Shown piece after piece: positions 1 through 11,811 of a DNA stretch of 64,000 nt; position 1 is the stretch's first letter; each line of letters starts with the position of its first letter. The stretch is from positions 2,170,001 through 2,234,000 of the forward strand of contig JACKQL020000001.1 in the NCBI GenBank assembly GCA_018296165.2, in the 5' to 3' direction. The DNA comes from Termitomyces sp. T153. Its lineage: Eukaryota; Basidiomycota; Agaricomycetes; Agaricales; Lyophyllaceae. A model generated the notes under the pieces. It searched no databases, was not told the origin of the DNA, and worked only from the letters and a program-made list of their open reading frames with translations. A program made the position numbers and the translations under genes.

Positions 1-838
1 GAGGTTGTTAAGGTTGAGGAAGACTTGGGCACAACAGCTGGACAAAGTCACCAAGACAGCGTCGGACAAAATGAAATGGAGTCGAGATGGAACAAGAATA
101 GATTCGCGTGGAGATACAAAACGATAACAAGAATGATAACAAAATGGAGACAAGACAAGACCGGGAGACTAAGATAAGACTGGGAGACTGTGATAAGACT
201 GGGAGACTGAGAGTAAGGAAAACAAAACACAAAACATGAAACACAAGAAGGAACCAATCAGACCATAGGTAACGTTAAGCAATATCAAGACTAGAGTACG
301 AAGAGCTACTCGACGTCTTATATACTGACTACTGGAGAACTTCGGAGTACGTCGGCTGTGGTGGTGGGGCTTGGCGGAGCTCGACAGAGTTGGCAGGTGT
401 CAGTTGCAATCAAGGGTCGGGCTGCGTTGATATGTTGATGGGATCATTTGGGAACGTGGGTTGCCCCAAGGTTGTCGTGATACTCCGGAATGGGTCAGAG
501 GAGCCAGGGTGTTGAGTTGATGATGGGTGGCGAAGATCGGGAACAGCGGGGGTGGTTCTCAGGGTTTGGGAGATCCAGGGTCAGTGTCAGTGGCTGCAGG
601 GAAGGCGTCGAAGTTGGCCAGGGGGCCATCGGAGTTAGCTGAGGAGGCGTCGGAGTTAGCCGAGGGTGCATCGGGGCTTGTCAGGTTCCGCTGACCTTGG
701 GGGCTCAGCTGCACTGGGCAAGTCCTTACTAGGTGGGCGTGATCCCCTTGCACTGGTAACCAAACACTTGAAAATGTTCCGGGCACTGATGGCTTGTGCA
801 GATAGTCAGTGGGATGTGATCCAGACAGATCCGGGGAG

Positions 839-1997
839 TGTCACGACCCATTCCCCGAAACCCCACACATCGTCCATCAAACCCCCGAACCCCCAAAAGG
901 ACCCCCAACGCTCCGCTGAACTTCCACCCATGCCCCGCGCCTACTTCGGCTAACTCCGACGCCCCCCCCGGCTAACTCCGACGGCCCCCTGGCCAACTTC
1001 GGTGCCTGCCCCGCAGCCACTGACACTTAACCTGGGCTTCCCGAACCCCGAGAACCACCCCCGCTGTTCCCGATCTTCGCCCCCCATCATTAACTCAACA
1101 CCCTGCTTCCTCCGACCTATTCCGGAGTATCACGACAACCTCGGGGCAACCCGCGTTCTCAAATGATCCCATCAACGTATCAGCGCGGCACGATCTTCGA
1201 TCACAACCGACACCCGCCCACTCTGTCAAGCCCCGCCAAGCCCCGCCGCCACAGCCGACGTACCCCGAAGTCCTCCGGTAGTCAGTATATAAGTCATTGA
1301 GTAGCTCTTCGTACTCTAGTCTTGATATTGCTTAACGTTACCTATGGTCTGATTGTTTCCTTTTGTGTTTCGTGTTTCGTGTTTCGTGTCCCATTCTCCT
1401 TACTCTCAGTCTCCCAGTCTTATCTCAGTCTCCCGGTCTTATCTCAGTCTCCCGGTCTTGTCTTGTTTCCATTTTGTTATCATTCTCATTATCGTTTCAT
1501 ATCCCCACTCGAATCTACTCCTGTTCCATATTGTCTCGTCCGACGCTGTCTCGGTGACTCCGTCAGATCTTTGTGCCCAAGTCTTCATCAACCTTAACGA
1601 CCTCACGAACTCCGCGATTACGATTACGAACCCCGACACTCCTTTACCAGGTCCGAACCCCACTCTTTGCTCGGTCCCGGACTCCATCAGCTCCAAATGA
1701 TCTCCCATCAAACCCCGGCTCCGTCCCCATGGATCACACAGCCACCTACTCCCTTGCTTCTGCAAATCTCCCGTACGGCCTTCTGCCTGAACCCCGCCAA
1801 GACCGTCTCGTTTCCCCACGATCCGACTTCTCCGGACCTTCCCGGATCTGTCTGGATCACATCTCCCCAGCTACCCGCGCAAGCCACCAGGGCCCGGAAT
1901 GTCTTCAAGTGTTTGGTTACCAATGCAGGGGAATCACACCCACCTAGTAAGGACTCGCCCAGTGCAGCTGAGCCCCCGAGGTCAGCGGAACCTGACA
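839..1997 (-). repeat. solo LTR, family 1 copy C, reverse orientation, nested in copy B
   Basis: On the plus strand it starts TGTCACGACC and ends GAACCTGACA, the reverse complement of the other copies. It is 1159 bp with a perfect duplication GGGAG at 834-838 and 1998-2002. Open frames seen inside it on either strand are low-complexity LTR sequence and not genes. Confidence 0.92.
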
Positions 1998-2391
1998 GGG
2001 AGGCCTGGAGAAGTCGGATTGCAAGGAAACGGGACGATCTTGGCGGGGTTCAGGCAGAAGACCATATGGGAGATTTGTGGAAGCGAAGGAGTAGGCGGCT
2101 GTGTGATCAATGGGAGCGGAGCCGGGGTTTGATGGGAGATCAATTGGAGTTGATGGAGTCCGGGACCGAGCGAAGAGCGAGGTTTGGACCTGGTGAAAGA
2201 GTGTCGGGGTTCGTGATTGTAATCGCGGAGTTTGTGAGGTTGTTTAGGTTGATGAGGACTTGGGCACAATGGCTGGACGGAGTCACCAAGACAGCGTCAG
2301 ACAAAATGGAATGGAGTCGATATGGAACAAGAGTAGATTTGAGTGGAGATATGAAATGATAATGGGAACGATAACAAAGTGGAGACAAGAC

Positions 2392-3502
2392 TGTCAGGTT
2401 CCGCTGACCTCGGGGGCTCAGCTGCACTGGGCGAGTCCTTACTAGGCGGGTGTGATTCCCCTGCATTGGTAACCGAACACTTGAAGACGTTCTGGGACTG
2501 GGTGGGTTGCACGGGTAGTTGGGGAGATGTGATCCAGACAGGTCCGGGAAGGTCCGGAGAAGTCGGATTGTGGGGAAACAAGACGGTCTTGGCGGGGTTC
2601 AGGCAGAAGGCCGTATGGGAGATTTGCGGGAGCAAGGGAGTAGGTGGCTGTGTGATCAATGGGGACGGAGCTGGGGTTTGATGGGAGATCATTTGGAGCT
2701 GATGGAGTCTGGGACCGAGCGAAGAGTGAGGTTTGGACCTGGTGAAGGAGTGTCGGGGTTCGTAATCGTAATCGCAGAGTTCGTGAGGTTGTTAGGGTTG
2801 ATGAAGACTTGGGTACAATGGTCTGACGGAGTCACCGAGACAGCGTCGGACGAGACAATATGGAACAGGAGTAGATTCAAGTGGAGATACGAAACAATAA
2901 CAAGAACGATAACAAAATGGAGACAAGACAAGACCGGGAGACTGAGATAAGACTGGGAGACTGAGAGTAAGGAGAATGGGACACGAAACATGAAACACGA
3001 AAAGGAAACAATCAGACCATAGGTAACGTTAAGCAATATCAAGACTAGAGTACGAAGAGCTACTCGATGACTTATATACTGACTACCGGAGGACTTCGGG
3101 GTATGTCAGCTGTGGCGGCAGGGCTTGGCAGGGCTTGACGGAGTGGGTGGGTGTCGGTTGTGATCGCAGGTTGTGCCGCGCTGATACGTTGATGGGATCA
3201 TTGGAGAACGCGGGTTGCCCCGAGGTTGTCGTGATACTCCAGAATAGGTTGGAGGAAACAGGGTGTCAAGTTAATGATGGGTGGCGAAGATCAGGAATCG
3301 CGGGGGTGGTTCTCGGGGTTCGGGAAGCCCAGGGTAAGTGTCAGTGGCTGCGGGGCAGGCACCGAAGTTGGCCAGGGGGCGTCGGAGTTAGCCAAAGTAG
3401 GCGCGGGGCATGGGCAGAAGTTCGGCGGAGCGTTGGGGGTCCTTTTGGGGGTTCGGGGTTTTGATGGACGATGTGCGGGGTTTCGGGGAACGGGTCGTGA
3501 CA
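2392..3502 (+). repeat. solo LTR, family 1 copy D, nested in copy B
   Basis: It runs from TGTCAGG at 2392 to GTGACA at 3502, 1111 bp, with a perfect duplication AAGAC at 2387-2391 and 3503-3507. The insertion fell inside the 19-bp tandem-repeat tract of copy B, which resumes directly after it. Confidence 0.92.
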
Positions 3503-5272
3503 AAGACAAGACCGGGAGACTGAGATAAGACCGGGAGACTGAGATAAGACCGGGAGACTGAGAGTAAGGAAATGAGACACGAAACACGAAACACGAGAAG
3601 GAAACAATCAGACCATAGGTAACGTTAAGCAAAATCAAGACTAGAGTACGAAGAGCTACTTGACGGCTTATATACTGGCTACCAGAGAACTTCCGGGTAT
3701 GTTGGCTGCGGCGGCGGGGCTTGGTGGAGCTCGACGGAGTGGGTGGGTGTCAGTTGCGATTGAGGATCGGGCCGCGCTGATATGTTGATGGGATCATTGG
3801 GGAATGTGGGTCACCCCGAGGTTGTCGTGATACTCCGGAATGGGTCAGAGGAACCAGGGTGTTGAGTTGATGATGGGTGGCGAAGATCGGGAACAGCGGG
3901 GTGGTTCTCGGGGTTTGGGAGATCCAGGGCTAGTGTCAGTGGCTGCGGGGAAGGCATTGAAGTTGGCCAGGGGGCCATTGGAGTTAGCCGGAGAGGCGTT
4001 GGAGTTAGCCGAAATAGGCGCGGGGCGTGAGCGGAAGTTTGGCGGAGTGTCAGGGGTTTTTTGGGGGATCGGGGGGTTGCTGGGCAATGTGCGGGGGTTC
4101 AGGGGACAGGTTGTGACAGGGCTAACCGGAATAGGCGTGGGGCATGGGCGGAAGTTCGGCGGAGCATCGGGGGTTTTGGGGAACGGGAGGTTGCTGGACG
4201 ATGTGCGGGGGTCCAGGGGATGGGTCGTGACATCACCCCCCCTTCAGCGTTGAGACCCTTCGAGATGCGGGGAGCAGGATGGGGATTGGCAGGGCATGGG
4301 AGTCAAAGCCAAGCAATATTGATCAGTCCACAGCAAGTGATAGTGGCATGGGAGACGAAGTCAAAGCATGGCTGCTGCTTTGTCAGGGTTCTCTTCAATC
4401 AATTAAAAGCCTTGGATGTACCCCGGAATTTCCCAAATTTTGTCATGTCTTCCCCCAGCATTCCAGTAGTCTCCCCCGCTGATTTGGACGAGGTGGTGGT
4501 GTATGACAGTGGGGGGGAGGAGTTTGAGCATCAGCGCCACGCTAGTGTCAGGGACCAGAGTCATAAGTGGTGTCAACTTGTCTTCTCGGGATGACTGACG
4601 GGGTTTTTGTGGAGTCGTCCATGGTGGTGGTGGTGGATTTTCTGGGGGTCCCAAAGCGGACCAAGTTTTGTCCCATGTTGCCAAAGGAGGGGAGCATGGG
4701 GCGGTCTGTGGGGAAGGTGGGGCTTTCGTGGGGTGGTCAGGGAAAGGGGGCCTCCTCGGCAGTGATTTGTGGGAAGCGCCGAGCCTCCCTGTCCTTGGGG
4801 GCGGGACCCAGCAAGAGGCCACATGGGCACGAGCTGTTGGCGGGGCCTCTGTAGTCTCTCCTCTTTTCTCCTACCCCTGGCGTTCCCTTGGAACGGTCGT
4901 TGAGTCCCCCTGCACCTATTCCTTTGATCATGGAGGTCTTCCTTTGCAAGCAGGTGGAGGCTTTGACAACGTCATTGGCAGTATGGGAGGGTGAGCTCCG
5001 ACGGGCAAGGGAGGACTGTGATGTGGCGCGGACGGAGAAAGAGGCAATGGAGCAGGAAAGGAACACATTAGTGCGTGTGGCAATGGAGCAAGCGTTAGAG
5101 GTGCGGGGCTTGCGGGAGCGTCTGACGCAGATGGAGGGGCAGCCCACGGGAGAAGCGGAGGGGCGGGGACGAGTTCCAGAGGGGGATGCGCTGTGGGCAG
5201 AGCTGGAGGCGGCAAGGTGGAGGGAGGATTGGTTGGCTAACGAGGCCACTTCGGGGCACGTGGGGATCCTCC

Positions 5273-5327
5273 GTGAGTTGTCTTCCGTTCCTCCATTCGT
5301 TACTGACAGTTCATTTTCTGGGGTTAG
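5273..5327 (+). other. intron inside the retrotransposon ORF
   Basis: 55 bp, GTGAGT donor and GGTTAG acceptor. Splicing restores the reading frame from the coiled coil to the VREHRVLLDGASAAFAL motif, whereas unspliced reading runs out of frame. This length is typical of the host genes in the window. Confidence 0.7.
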
Positions 5328-5381
5328 GCTGGGTGCGGGAGCATCGGGTCCTCTTGGATGGTGCCTCCGCAGCGTTCGCGT

Positions 5382-6486
5382 TGATGAGCCCCAGTTATCG
5401 CTGAGCACCATTTTTGGCATTCTTTTGGCATTGCGGACTTAGTGGCAGCTGACTACTTTGTATTTGACACAAGTTACAACACTCAGCACATGGGACCAAG
5501 CCCAAGGGTTGGACCAAAGCATGAGACCCTAGCGACCACGAGACTTATTGAGCACAAGAAATATCATGTGGAGTCTGGAGCTTGGGCCTAGATCATCAAG
5601 GCCTAGACCCCCTAGTGACAACTATTAGCAACCCTAGCGACCCTGGCAAACAAAACGATGTTCTTCTACTATATATGAACAAATTATCAGAGGCGTACCT
5701 TTTTACTATCAGTTCGTTTGCCGAGCTTACCAACATACTTGAACAGCGTCTACGCTTCAGGTGTTGACATCGGACTTTTTTCTTGTTTTGGTTTTTGTTA
5801 GCAATTAAGCATTGCCAAGACTTTGCCTAGGATTTTTCATTTAGTCACAGACTGACGCCTTGTATGCACCATAAGCACAGTGACAGATGCCGTCGCTTGT
5901 AGTATTTATTTGTTTACTTTCACATACTATACTTCAAAACGTATAAATACTGATTGTACATAGACACTACACATATACACATACTCACGGAGAAGAGAAC
6001 AGAGAACCCCCTTCAAAGTCGACTAGCTGCTCTCTCTCTCTCTCTCTCTAAGCCTACTAGCTTGAGATTACACTTTGCCTTTCTTTCCCTTATCCTGTCT
6101 TTGACTCCAGCTTAGTGATGAGCCCCCTCAACTTTGACTTTGACTTAGTTTGGTACCAACTGCGGATGCCTATTCACGTTAATTTGACTTAGCGACGCTA
6201 GCAACTTTGGCTAGTAACTAGATCACATTTGTCCCCTAGTTCCCCTCCTTCCTTGACTGTCTGCTCTTTCCCTACTCTTCTCACCACTGTTACAACAACC
6301 TCAGCTGGCGATAGTGCCTTCTTTCTACCTTGCCCCACATCACAACTTTTGCTCTAGTTCTCTGGGATGGTTACTGACTCGCCCTCAACTATTAAATTCC
6401 TACTGCCAGCTACCCTATCTAGTGACTAGTGTCAGGTCCTCTCTTTAGGTTTCCTGCACGGCACTAGGCAGCATAGGAGCACATCA
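5382..6486 (+). repeat. solo LTR, family 2 copy 1, splitting the coiled-coil ORF
   Basis: It starts TGATGAGCCC and ends GAGCACATCA. A second copy lies at 19844-20890. The flanks are GCGT (5378-5381) and GCAT (6487-6490), a 4-bp duplication with one G/A change. Removing the element joins the ORF in frame. It contains a TATAAATA box near 5941, a CT dinucleotide run at about 6030-6050, and a polypyrimidine downstream region typical of fungal LTR promoters. Confidence 0.8.
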
Positions 6487-6738
6487 GCATTGATTCAGGA
6501 CGGGTTGACGCAGGGGTCCGTGGTTCAGCCCCCAGAGTTGCAGCAGGGGATGGCGCAATTGGAGAGGTTGTTGGAGGGGCATCGGCGACGCAATGCGGTG
6601 GCCCCGGGGTCATGGTGGGAGGTGGCGGCTGACGCGGGGGAGGCGTTGCTGGGGTTGGCAGAGGTCTTAGCGGTGGTGCAGGCCCAGATGGAAGTCGATC
6701 TGGGGATAGGGTTGCCAGGGGATCCGGGGAGGGAGTGA

Positions 6739-9282
6739 GGTGGGTGTGAGCCCCATTTCTTGTTGCTTTCGCACTTGCTGCCTCCCTCGCCTTTTATATA
6801 TATGTAATTTTTGTACATGAACATGTTCTTTTCTTGGTCCCTGGGCATGTGAAGTGAGGTTTTAGTTTGTATGAGGGCGAAGTAAGCGAAACACACAGGA
6901 GTGTGAGTGGGAGTTGAATCCCTAGTGAATCCAGAGGTGGGGGTTACACCCGCTAGTGCCATCTGTGCTGGCTGGTCCTGGGGTTTGTCAGGACGGGGCG
7001 GAGCATTGCAGGGAGGGCTCCCAAGGTTTGGCGGGGGTGGTGGGAGTTTTCCTGTGGAGTTCCATGGCATTTTGGGATGGTGTTATTGGGTTTGATTCTC
7101 GGAATTTCTGACCAGGGGTGTAGGAGTTTTCTTCAGTCTGCGGCAGGGATGTGCACCATGTTGGTACAGGAGGGCGGACCTTCGAATCTTTCACGTGTGT
7201 CCAGCAGGGTTCAGGGCTTTGGTTTTCTTATCAGTGCGGTTGGCGGGAGGGATGGAGGTCTTCCCGTGATCTGGCCCTTATGCCGGTGCTGGTGGCAAAG
7301 GCGGCAGGGCCCTCTTCATTGGTGGGGGTCAGTGGGGCGAGGTTGGTCCTCGCGGCATAGTTGGTCCAGAGGGGGGTCCTTGTAATAAGTTGGCGGGAGC
7401 TGGTTCTCCAGTCATCCTGGGCTGCGAGTTTGGTCAGCGTGGGGGCAGAGATACTCCCTTGGGGTGAGGATCCGATTCCTTGACTTGGATCTCCCTGGGA
7501 TCTATGTTTTGGTGGGGCTGCATATGGCAGGGTTCTGTTGAGCTCCAGGGTATTGTATTCAACAGAAGGCATGCAGGGTGGGGGCTTTGTTGCATTCCGA
7601 AATATTGGTTCAGGTCAACGTCGTGCTCCAGAGGGTCGTGTTCATGGGCGGATGTGCTCGGGGGTGTTTGGTGCGCTTTGCATGTGACTTGTTTCTGGGT
7701 ACTCTGATGATGTGGTCCCTGTTCGACAGACATATTCCGGCGTAGGGGTGGGATTCGGAGCTGGTGGTGGTTTATGTTGTGGAGTTGGGGCTACCAGGGC
7801 ATCATTGTTGGGTTGGTGCCGTAAGTCCCCTTGATCAAATGTCAGAGTCAGAGCGGAGGCCCTGGAGTCATGTTGCCAGGGTCCGGAGCTGCGTCCAGGG
7901 GTTTGGAGTGGGTTAGAGGGGTGGTTTGGGCAGTTTTGGGCTGGCGCAGGGTTGTTTGGGTCATCAAGCCAGGTGGGGGTGGTCCTTTAAGGATATCAGA
8001 GCGTGAGCCCTTTGGGTTGTCAGGTCACTTGAACGGCTGATCAACGTTCTCTGGATGATGGTGGGGCTTCTCCCTCCCTTATATGAACATGTCAGCGAAT
8101 TTAGAGTACTTAGGGAAACTACTTCATATAGGGTCCTTTTTCCTATAGTTAGTTCAGGGTGGCTCCTATGCTGGGGGTTCCTTCATGGGAGGCGGTGGAG
8201 TCTGGTGGTGGAGTTTAGGTTTGGGAGTGGCATGCGGGGAGGGTCAGCATCAAGGGTCCTCAATGTTGGGGGTTCTGGATTGTGTGGGAGTAGGTGTTGA
8301 AATAGCGGTGCAGTCCGGAGTTGTCCCTTGTCAAGAGTTGGGGTGCCGTGGTTCTCCTCGTTAACTTTGGGGCTGTGCTTTGGGCGGCGGGGTGGGGGTG
8401 CGTAGCCATTCTTTTCCTGACTGTCTAGAAGCTCAGGGATGTCTTGGTCTTGTTCCAGAGTTGTAGGGGTCGGGTCGGAGGTGTCGGGGCCCCTTTATTT
8501 GTTGGGTGGAGGTGATGGCCGAGTCGACCGAGGTCCCCAACTGACCAGAAGCAGGTTCTGGGGTTGGAGCGTAGCCTAGGTCTGGGGTTCTTGCTCTGTT
8601 GTTGGGGTTGTTGGGTTGAGCTTGATTCCGGTGGTTTTGGGGCTAATTGTTGGAGGGCATAGTTCCTCAGGGGTGATCGCGGTGAGGGTCAGGTAGGGTT
8701 TGGTAATGTTGTTGGTGATTAATTGCATTTGTCGGTCTGCGGGGTTGCTAGTGGGTTGGTGGATCCACAGGTGGGCTTTGGGGAAGCGTGTTCTCAGTGG
8801 TCTCATTGTGGCTGGCGATCCTTTGCACAATAGGTGACTGTTTTGCGGCGGGTTGGTGTTATTGTTTGTCTGAGGGTTGGCGTGGTGCCAGAGACATTGT
8901 CACTCATTTGGTCGGATGGTTGCCAGGTTTTGGAATGCTGTTCTTTGGGTGACGTCAGGGTCAACTTTGTGCAAGGGAACAGAGTTGGCGGAGAGGGTAA
9001 GGGTGGGGTGGGAGATGATTTGATGGTCTGCGTGAGGGGTTCGAGGTTGAGTGTGGGTTGGGGAGGGTGTCCATGAGAGGAGCCATTGTATGGATGTAAC
9101 CAGAGTGGAGGGGACGTTTGGTGTCGGATCCGCGACTTAATGTGCCTCGGCAAATCGGGCAGGGCTGTATGAATCATAAGAGTTTCCAGGCACGGGTAGA
9201 CCATAGACATTGGAGTTATTTGATCATGTGTGTGGAGATAATGCGGGCATCACAGATGGGGTAAGGTAGAGTCTTGATATTA
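6739..9282. other. internal non-coding part of the family 1 retrotransposon
   Basis: About 2.5 kb, G/T-rich on the plus strand, between the coiled-coil ORF and the 3' LTR. I recognise no protease, reverse transcriptase, RNase H or integrase in any frame. With the ORF region this makes a 5.05-kb internal segment (about 3.9 kb without the family 2 LTR) that lacks polymerase genes, as in large retrotransposon derivatives. No clear tRNA primer-binding site follows the 5' LTR at 4233, and no clean polypurine tract precedes 9283. Confidence 0.55.
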
Positions 9283-10462
9283 TGTCAGGTTCTGCTGACC
9301 CTGGGGGCTCAGCTGCACTGGGTGAGTCCTTACTAGGTGGGCGTGATCCCCTTGCACTGGCAACCGGACACTCGAGAGCGTTCTGGGCACTGATTGCTTG
9401 TGCGGATAGTCGGTGGGATGTGATCCAAATGGGTCCAGGGAGGTCCGGAGAAGTTGGATTGCAAGGAAATGGGACAGGCTTGGCAGGGTTCAGGCAGAAG
9501 ACCATATGGGAGATTTGCAGATGCGAAGGGCTAGGAGGTTACGTGAACAATGGGAGCAGAGCTGGGGTTTGATGGAAGATCAATTGGGGTTGATGGAGTC
9601 CAGGACCGAGCAAAGAGCGAGGTTCGGACCTGGCAAAAGAGTGTCAGGATTTGTAATTGTAATCACGGAGTTTGTGAGGTCATTAAGGTTGAAGAAGACT
9701 TGGGCACAATGGCCGGACGAAGTCACCAAGACAGTGTCAGACAAAATGAAATGGAGTCAAGATGGAACAAGAATAGATTCGTGCAGAGATACAAAACAAT
9801 AACGAGAATGATAACAAAATGGAGACAAGACAAGACCGGGAGACTGAGATAAGACTGGGAGACTGTGATAAGACTGGGAGACTGAGAGTAAGGAAAACAA
9901 AACACAAAACATGAAACACAAGAAGGAACCAATCAGACCATAGGTAACGTTAAGCAATATCAAGACTAGAGTACGAAGAGCTACTCGACGTCTTATATAC
10001 TGACTACTGGAGAACTTTGGAGTATGTCGGCTGTGGTGGTGGGGCTTGGCGGAGCTCGACAGAGTTGGCAGGTGTCAGTTGCAATCAAGGGTCGGGCTGC
10101 GTTGATATGTTGATGGGATCATTTGGGAACGTGGGTTGCCCCAAGGTTGTCGTGATACTCCGGAATGGGTCAGAGGAGCCAGGGTGTTGAGTTGATGATG
10201 GGTGGCAAAGATTGGGAACAGCGGGGGTGGTTCTCAGGGTTTGGGAGATCCAGGGTAAGTGTCAGTGGCTGTGGGGAAGGCATCGAAGTTGGCCAGGGGG
10301 CCGTCAGAGTTAGCTGGGGAGGTGTTGGAGTTAGCCGAGGGTGCGTCGGGGCTAACCAGAATAGGCATGGGGCATGGGCAGAAGTTCGGCGGAGCGTCGG
10401 GAGTTTTGGGGAATGGGAGGTTGCTGGACGATGTGCGGGGGTCCAGGGGATGGGTCGTGACA
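9283..10462 (+). repeat. 3' LTR (copy E) of the family 1 retrotransposon
   Basis: 1180 bp, TGTCAGG to GTGACA. The 5 bases before it (TATTA) do not match those after it (CTATG), so it is not a solo LTR, in contrast to copies B, C, D, F and G. It pairs with copy A. The partner duplication CTATG should lie left of the window. Immediately 3' the sequence becomes a Ty3 coding frame, so the whole element is inserted into an older Ty3 copy. Confidence 0.8.
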
Positions 10463-11811
10463 CTATGCTCATGACAATGAAGAGGAACATTTGTTTGCTC
10501 TGACCAAGCATCAAGATAAGTGCATTTGTATGTGATGCATAACCCTTCAGAAAGCAGCTGACAAGTTGCAATGGCCTCAGTATACTCCTCAGAAGAAGGA
10601 GTGCTTAGTGACCTATGTGGAGGTCAATGGGCACCCAGCATGGACACTGTGGGACTCTGGGAGTACAACCACAGGCATTATGCCCCAGTTTGCACATGTG
10701 AATGCTATACACATTCATGAGCTTACTGAGCCCTTAATGCTCCAGCTGGGAACTGTGGGAGTCATGCTGTGGTGCAGTTTGGCATGGAAGTCAAGATAAA
10801 GATGTTGGAACAGCTGACAAAGGAGTATGTGGATATAGTGAACTTCAATCACTATGATATGATCATTGGTATGCCATTTATGCATAAGAACAAAGTAACA
10901 CTTGACTTCATTAGTAACAAAGTCATTGTCAACAGAATGCCATTAAAGGCTGAAAGAATTGTCCTGGCAGACATGGATGGTCATTTACAACATTATCAAG
11001 CCATGGAGAAGCATTGCAGTAGTTACAACTGACTTGAAGGTTGCAGGAATGTGACAGTGGACAATGGTGATGAGAAACTGGCTCCAATGGCCAGCCTGTC
11101 AGCAAATTTGTCAGCAATACTGATGTCTGAAGAAGAGTTCCAAGAAACTCTAGAAAGGGGGGATGGGCTGGACCAGCCAATTTCTGTTGGTAAAAAGGCA
11201 GTGAAGCAGCCTGACAAGATTCATCTGCCTAAGAAAACTCATGCAGAACAAGTAGGTGTGGACTTGCTGGAGTGTCAACTAACAAGCTCCAGGGTGAAGG
11301 TAGGAGACCTTGTAACAGACAAGGTCAAACAACAGAGTGTCATGAGTGCAGCAGAAACAACAGATTGCGTACAATCCTTTTGGGATCAACCAGTACCACC
11401 ACCTGACATGTAGTGGGCATATGACTCATGCATGCCACCAGAGTGGAATGAGGTGGTAGCCTCAATGGTGGTGCATAAGTGGGTTGGGTCATGTTGACCC
11501 ACTGGAGAGGTGTATTGTCAACCCATGGCTGATGAGATATCAGAAGCATTGCATGTACTATTTAATAGACAATTGCTAAAGGCAAAAAGCATGCAGTGGT
11601 CAATGAAGTCAATGGTATCAAACCTCCAGTGAGGCTGAGGATGGAAGACACTGGAAAAGCACAGTTGTGTGCACTGAGAGAATGATTTGAACCTATAGTT
11701 CAACTGCACCAGGAGTGCATGGACAAATGGAAGGTGAAGACTCAAGGTCTGTCAGTCAATGACATTCTGCAATTGTGCCAGGCATGGCAGCATGAATTCA
11801 CAGACATTGTC
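10463..11811 (+). pseudogene. Ty3 chromovirus remnant A, protease and protease-RT linker
   Basis: The frame opens right after the 3' LTR, so the upstream gag lies outside the window. An aspartic protease with the catalytic motif DSGST is at about 10654-10668. After a frame slip near 10770 it continues with the conserved end of the domain (YDMIIGMPFM, about 10855-10884). A charged linker follows (11051-11413), with further broken frames up to the LTR insertion at 11812. Frame slips and TGA codons mean it cannot make a polyprotein. Ty3 proteases mature the gag-pol product. Almost no CG dinucleotides remain. Confidence 0.8.

Larger units (their letters stand above)
679..4118 (+). repeat. solo LTR, family 1 copy B, inserted in copy A and itself interrupted twice
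   Basis: It starts TGTCAGG at 679 and ends TGTGACA at 4118. It is flanked by a perfect 5-bp duplication GGGCT (674-678 and 4119-4123), and copy A reads continuously across it. Its own sequence is 679-838, 2003-2391 and 3508-4118, which add up to 1160 bp, the usual length of the family. No internal retrotransposon sequence remains, so it is a solo LTR left by recombination. Confidence 0.9.
1..4232 (+). repeat. 5' LTR (copy A, left-truncated by window edge) of a large non-autonomous LTR retrotransposon
   Basis: LTR family 1 runs from TGTCAGG to GTGACA. The present bases of this copy are 1-678 and 4124-4232 (787 bp), split by a nest of later solo LTRs. The same 787 bp, with no net indel, forms 9676-10462, the end of the 3' LTR. 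By eye the two differ at about 36 positions, all but one of them transitions. Both share private features such as the stretch around 181-290 that other copies lack, so they are read as an LTR pair. The LTR holds about three tandem copies of a 19-bp unit (AAGACCGGGAGACTGAGAT) and a TATATA motif near 319. Confidence 0.8.
4445..6738 (+). pseudogene. broken coiled-coil (gag-position) ORF of the family 1 retrotransposon, with one spliceable intron
   Basis: A protein of this type recurs with repeats in mushroom genomes; its function is unknown to me. A plausible start is the ATG at 4445. The frame slips by one base near 4590, then runs through an in-frame TAG at 4852 into a charged, Glu/Arg-rich coiled coil (about 4930-5180). 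At 5273-5327 there is a 55-bp GTGAGT..TTAG segment; removing it joins the frame into the motif VREHRVLLDGASAAFAL. A solo LTR at 5382-6486 then interrupts the ORF, and the frame resumes at 6487 and ends with TGA at 6736-6738. The C-terminal part (GHRRRNAVAPGSWWEV) fits the same protein. With one frameshift, one nonsense codon and one insertion it is dead here. Its place between two LTRs suggests a gag-like role, but no zinc knuckle, protease or polymerase is visible. Confidence 0.65.

Noticed and set aside
1..4250. Dozens of overlapping open frames on both strands in the LTR nest, such as Ser/Leu/Cys-rich 60-230 aa proteins
   Set aside because: They recur in every family 1 LTR copy in the same place, come from the 19-bp tandem tract and GC-rich LTR sequence, and have no domain.
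9283..10462. Copy E as another solo LTR
   Set aside because: Its flanks TATTA and CTATG do not match, while every solo LTR of the family has matching or near-matching flanks; it pairs with copy A.
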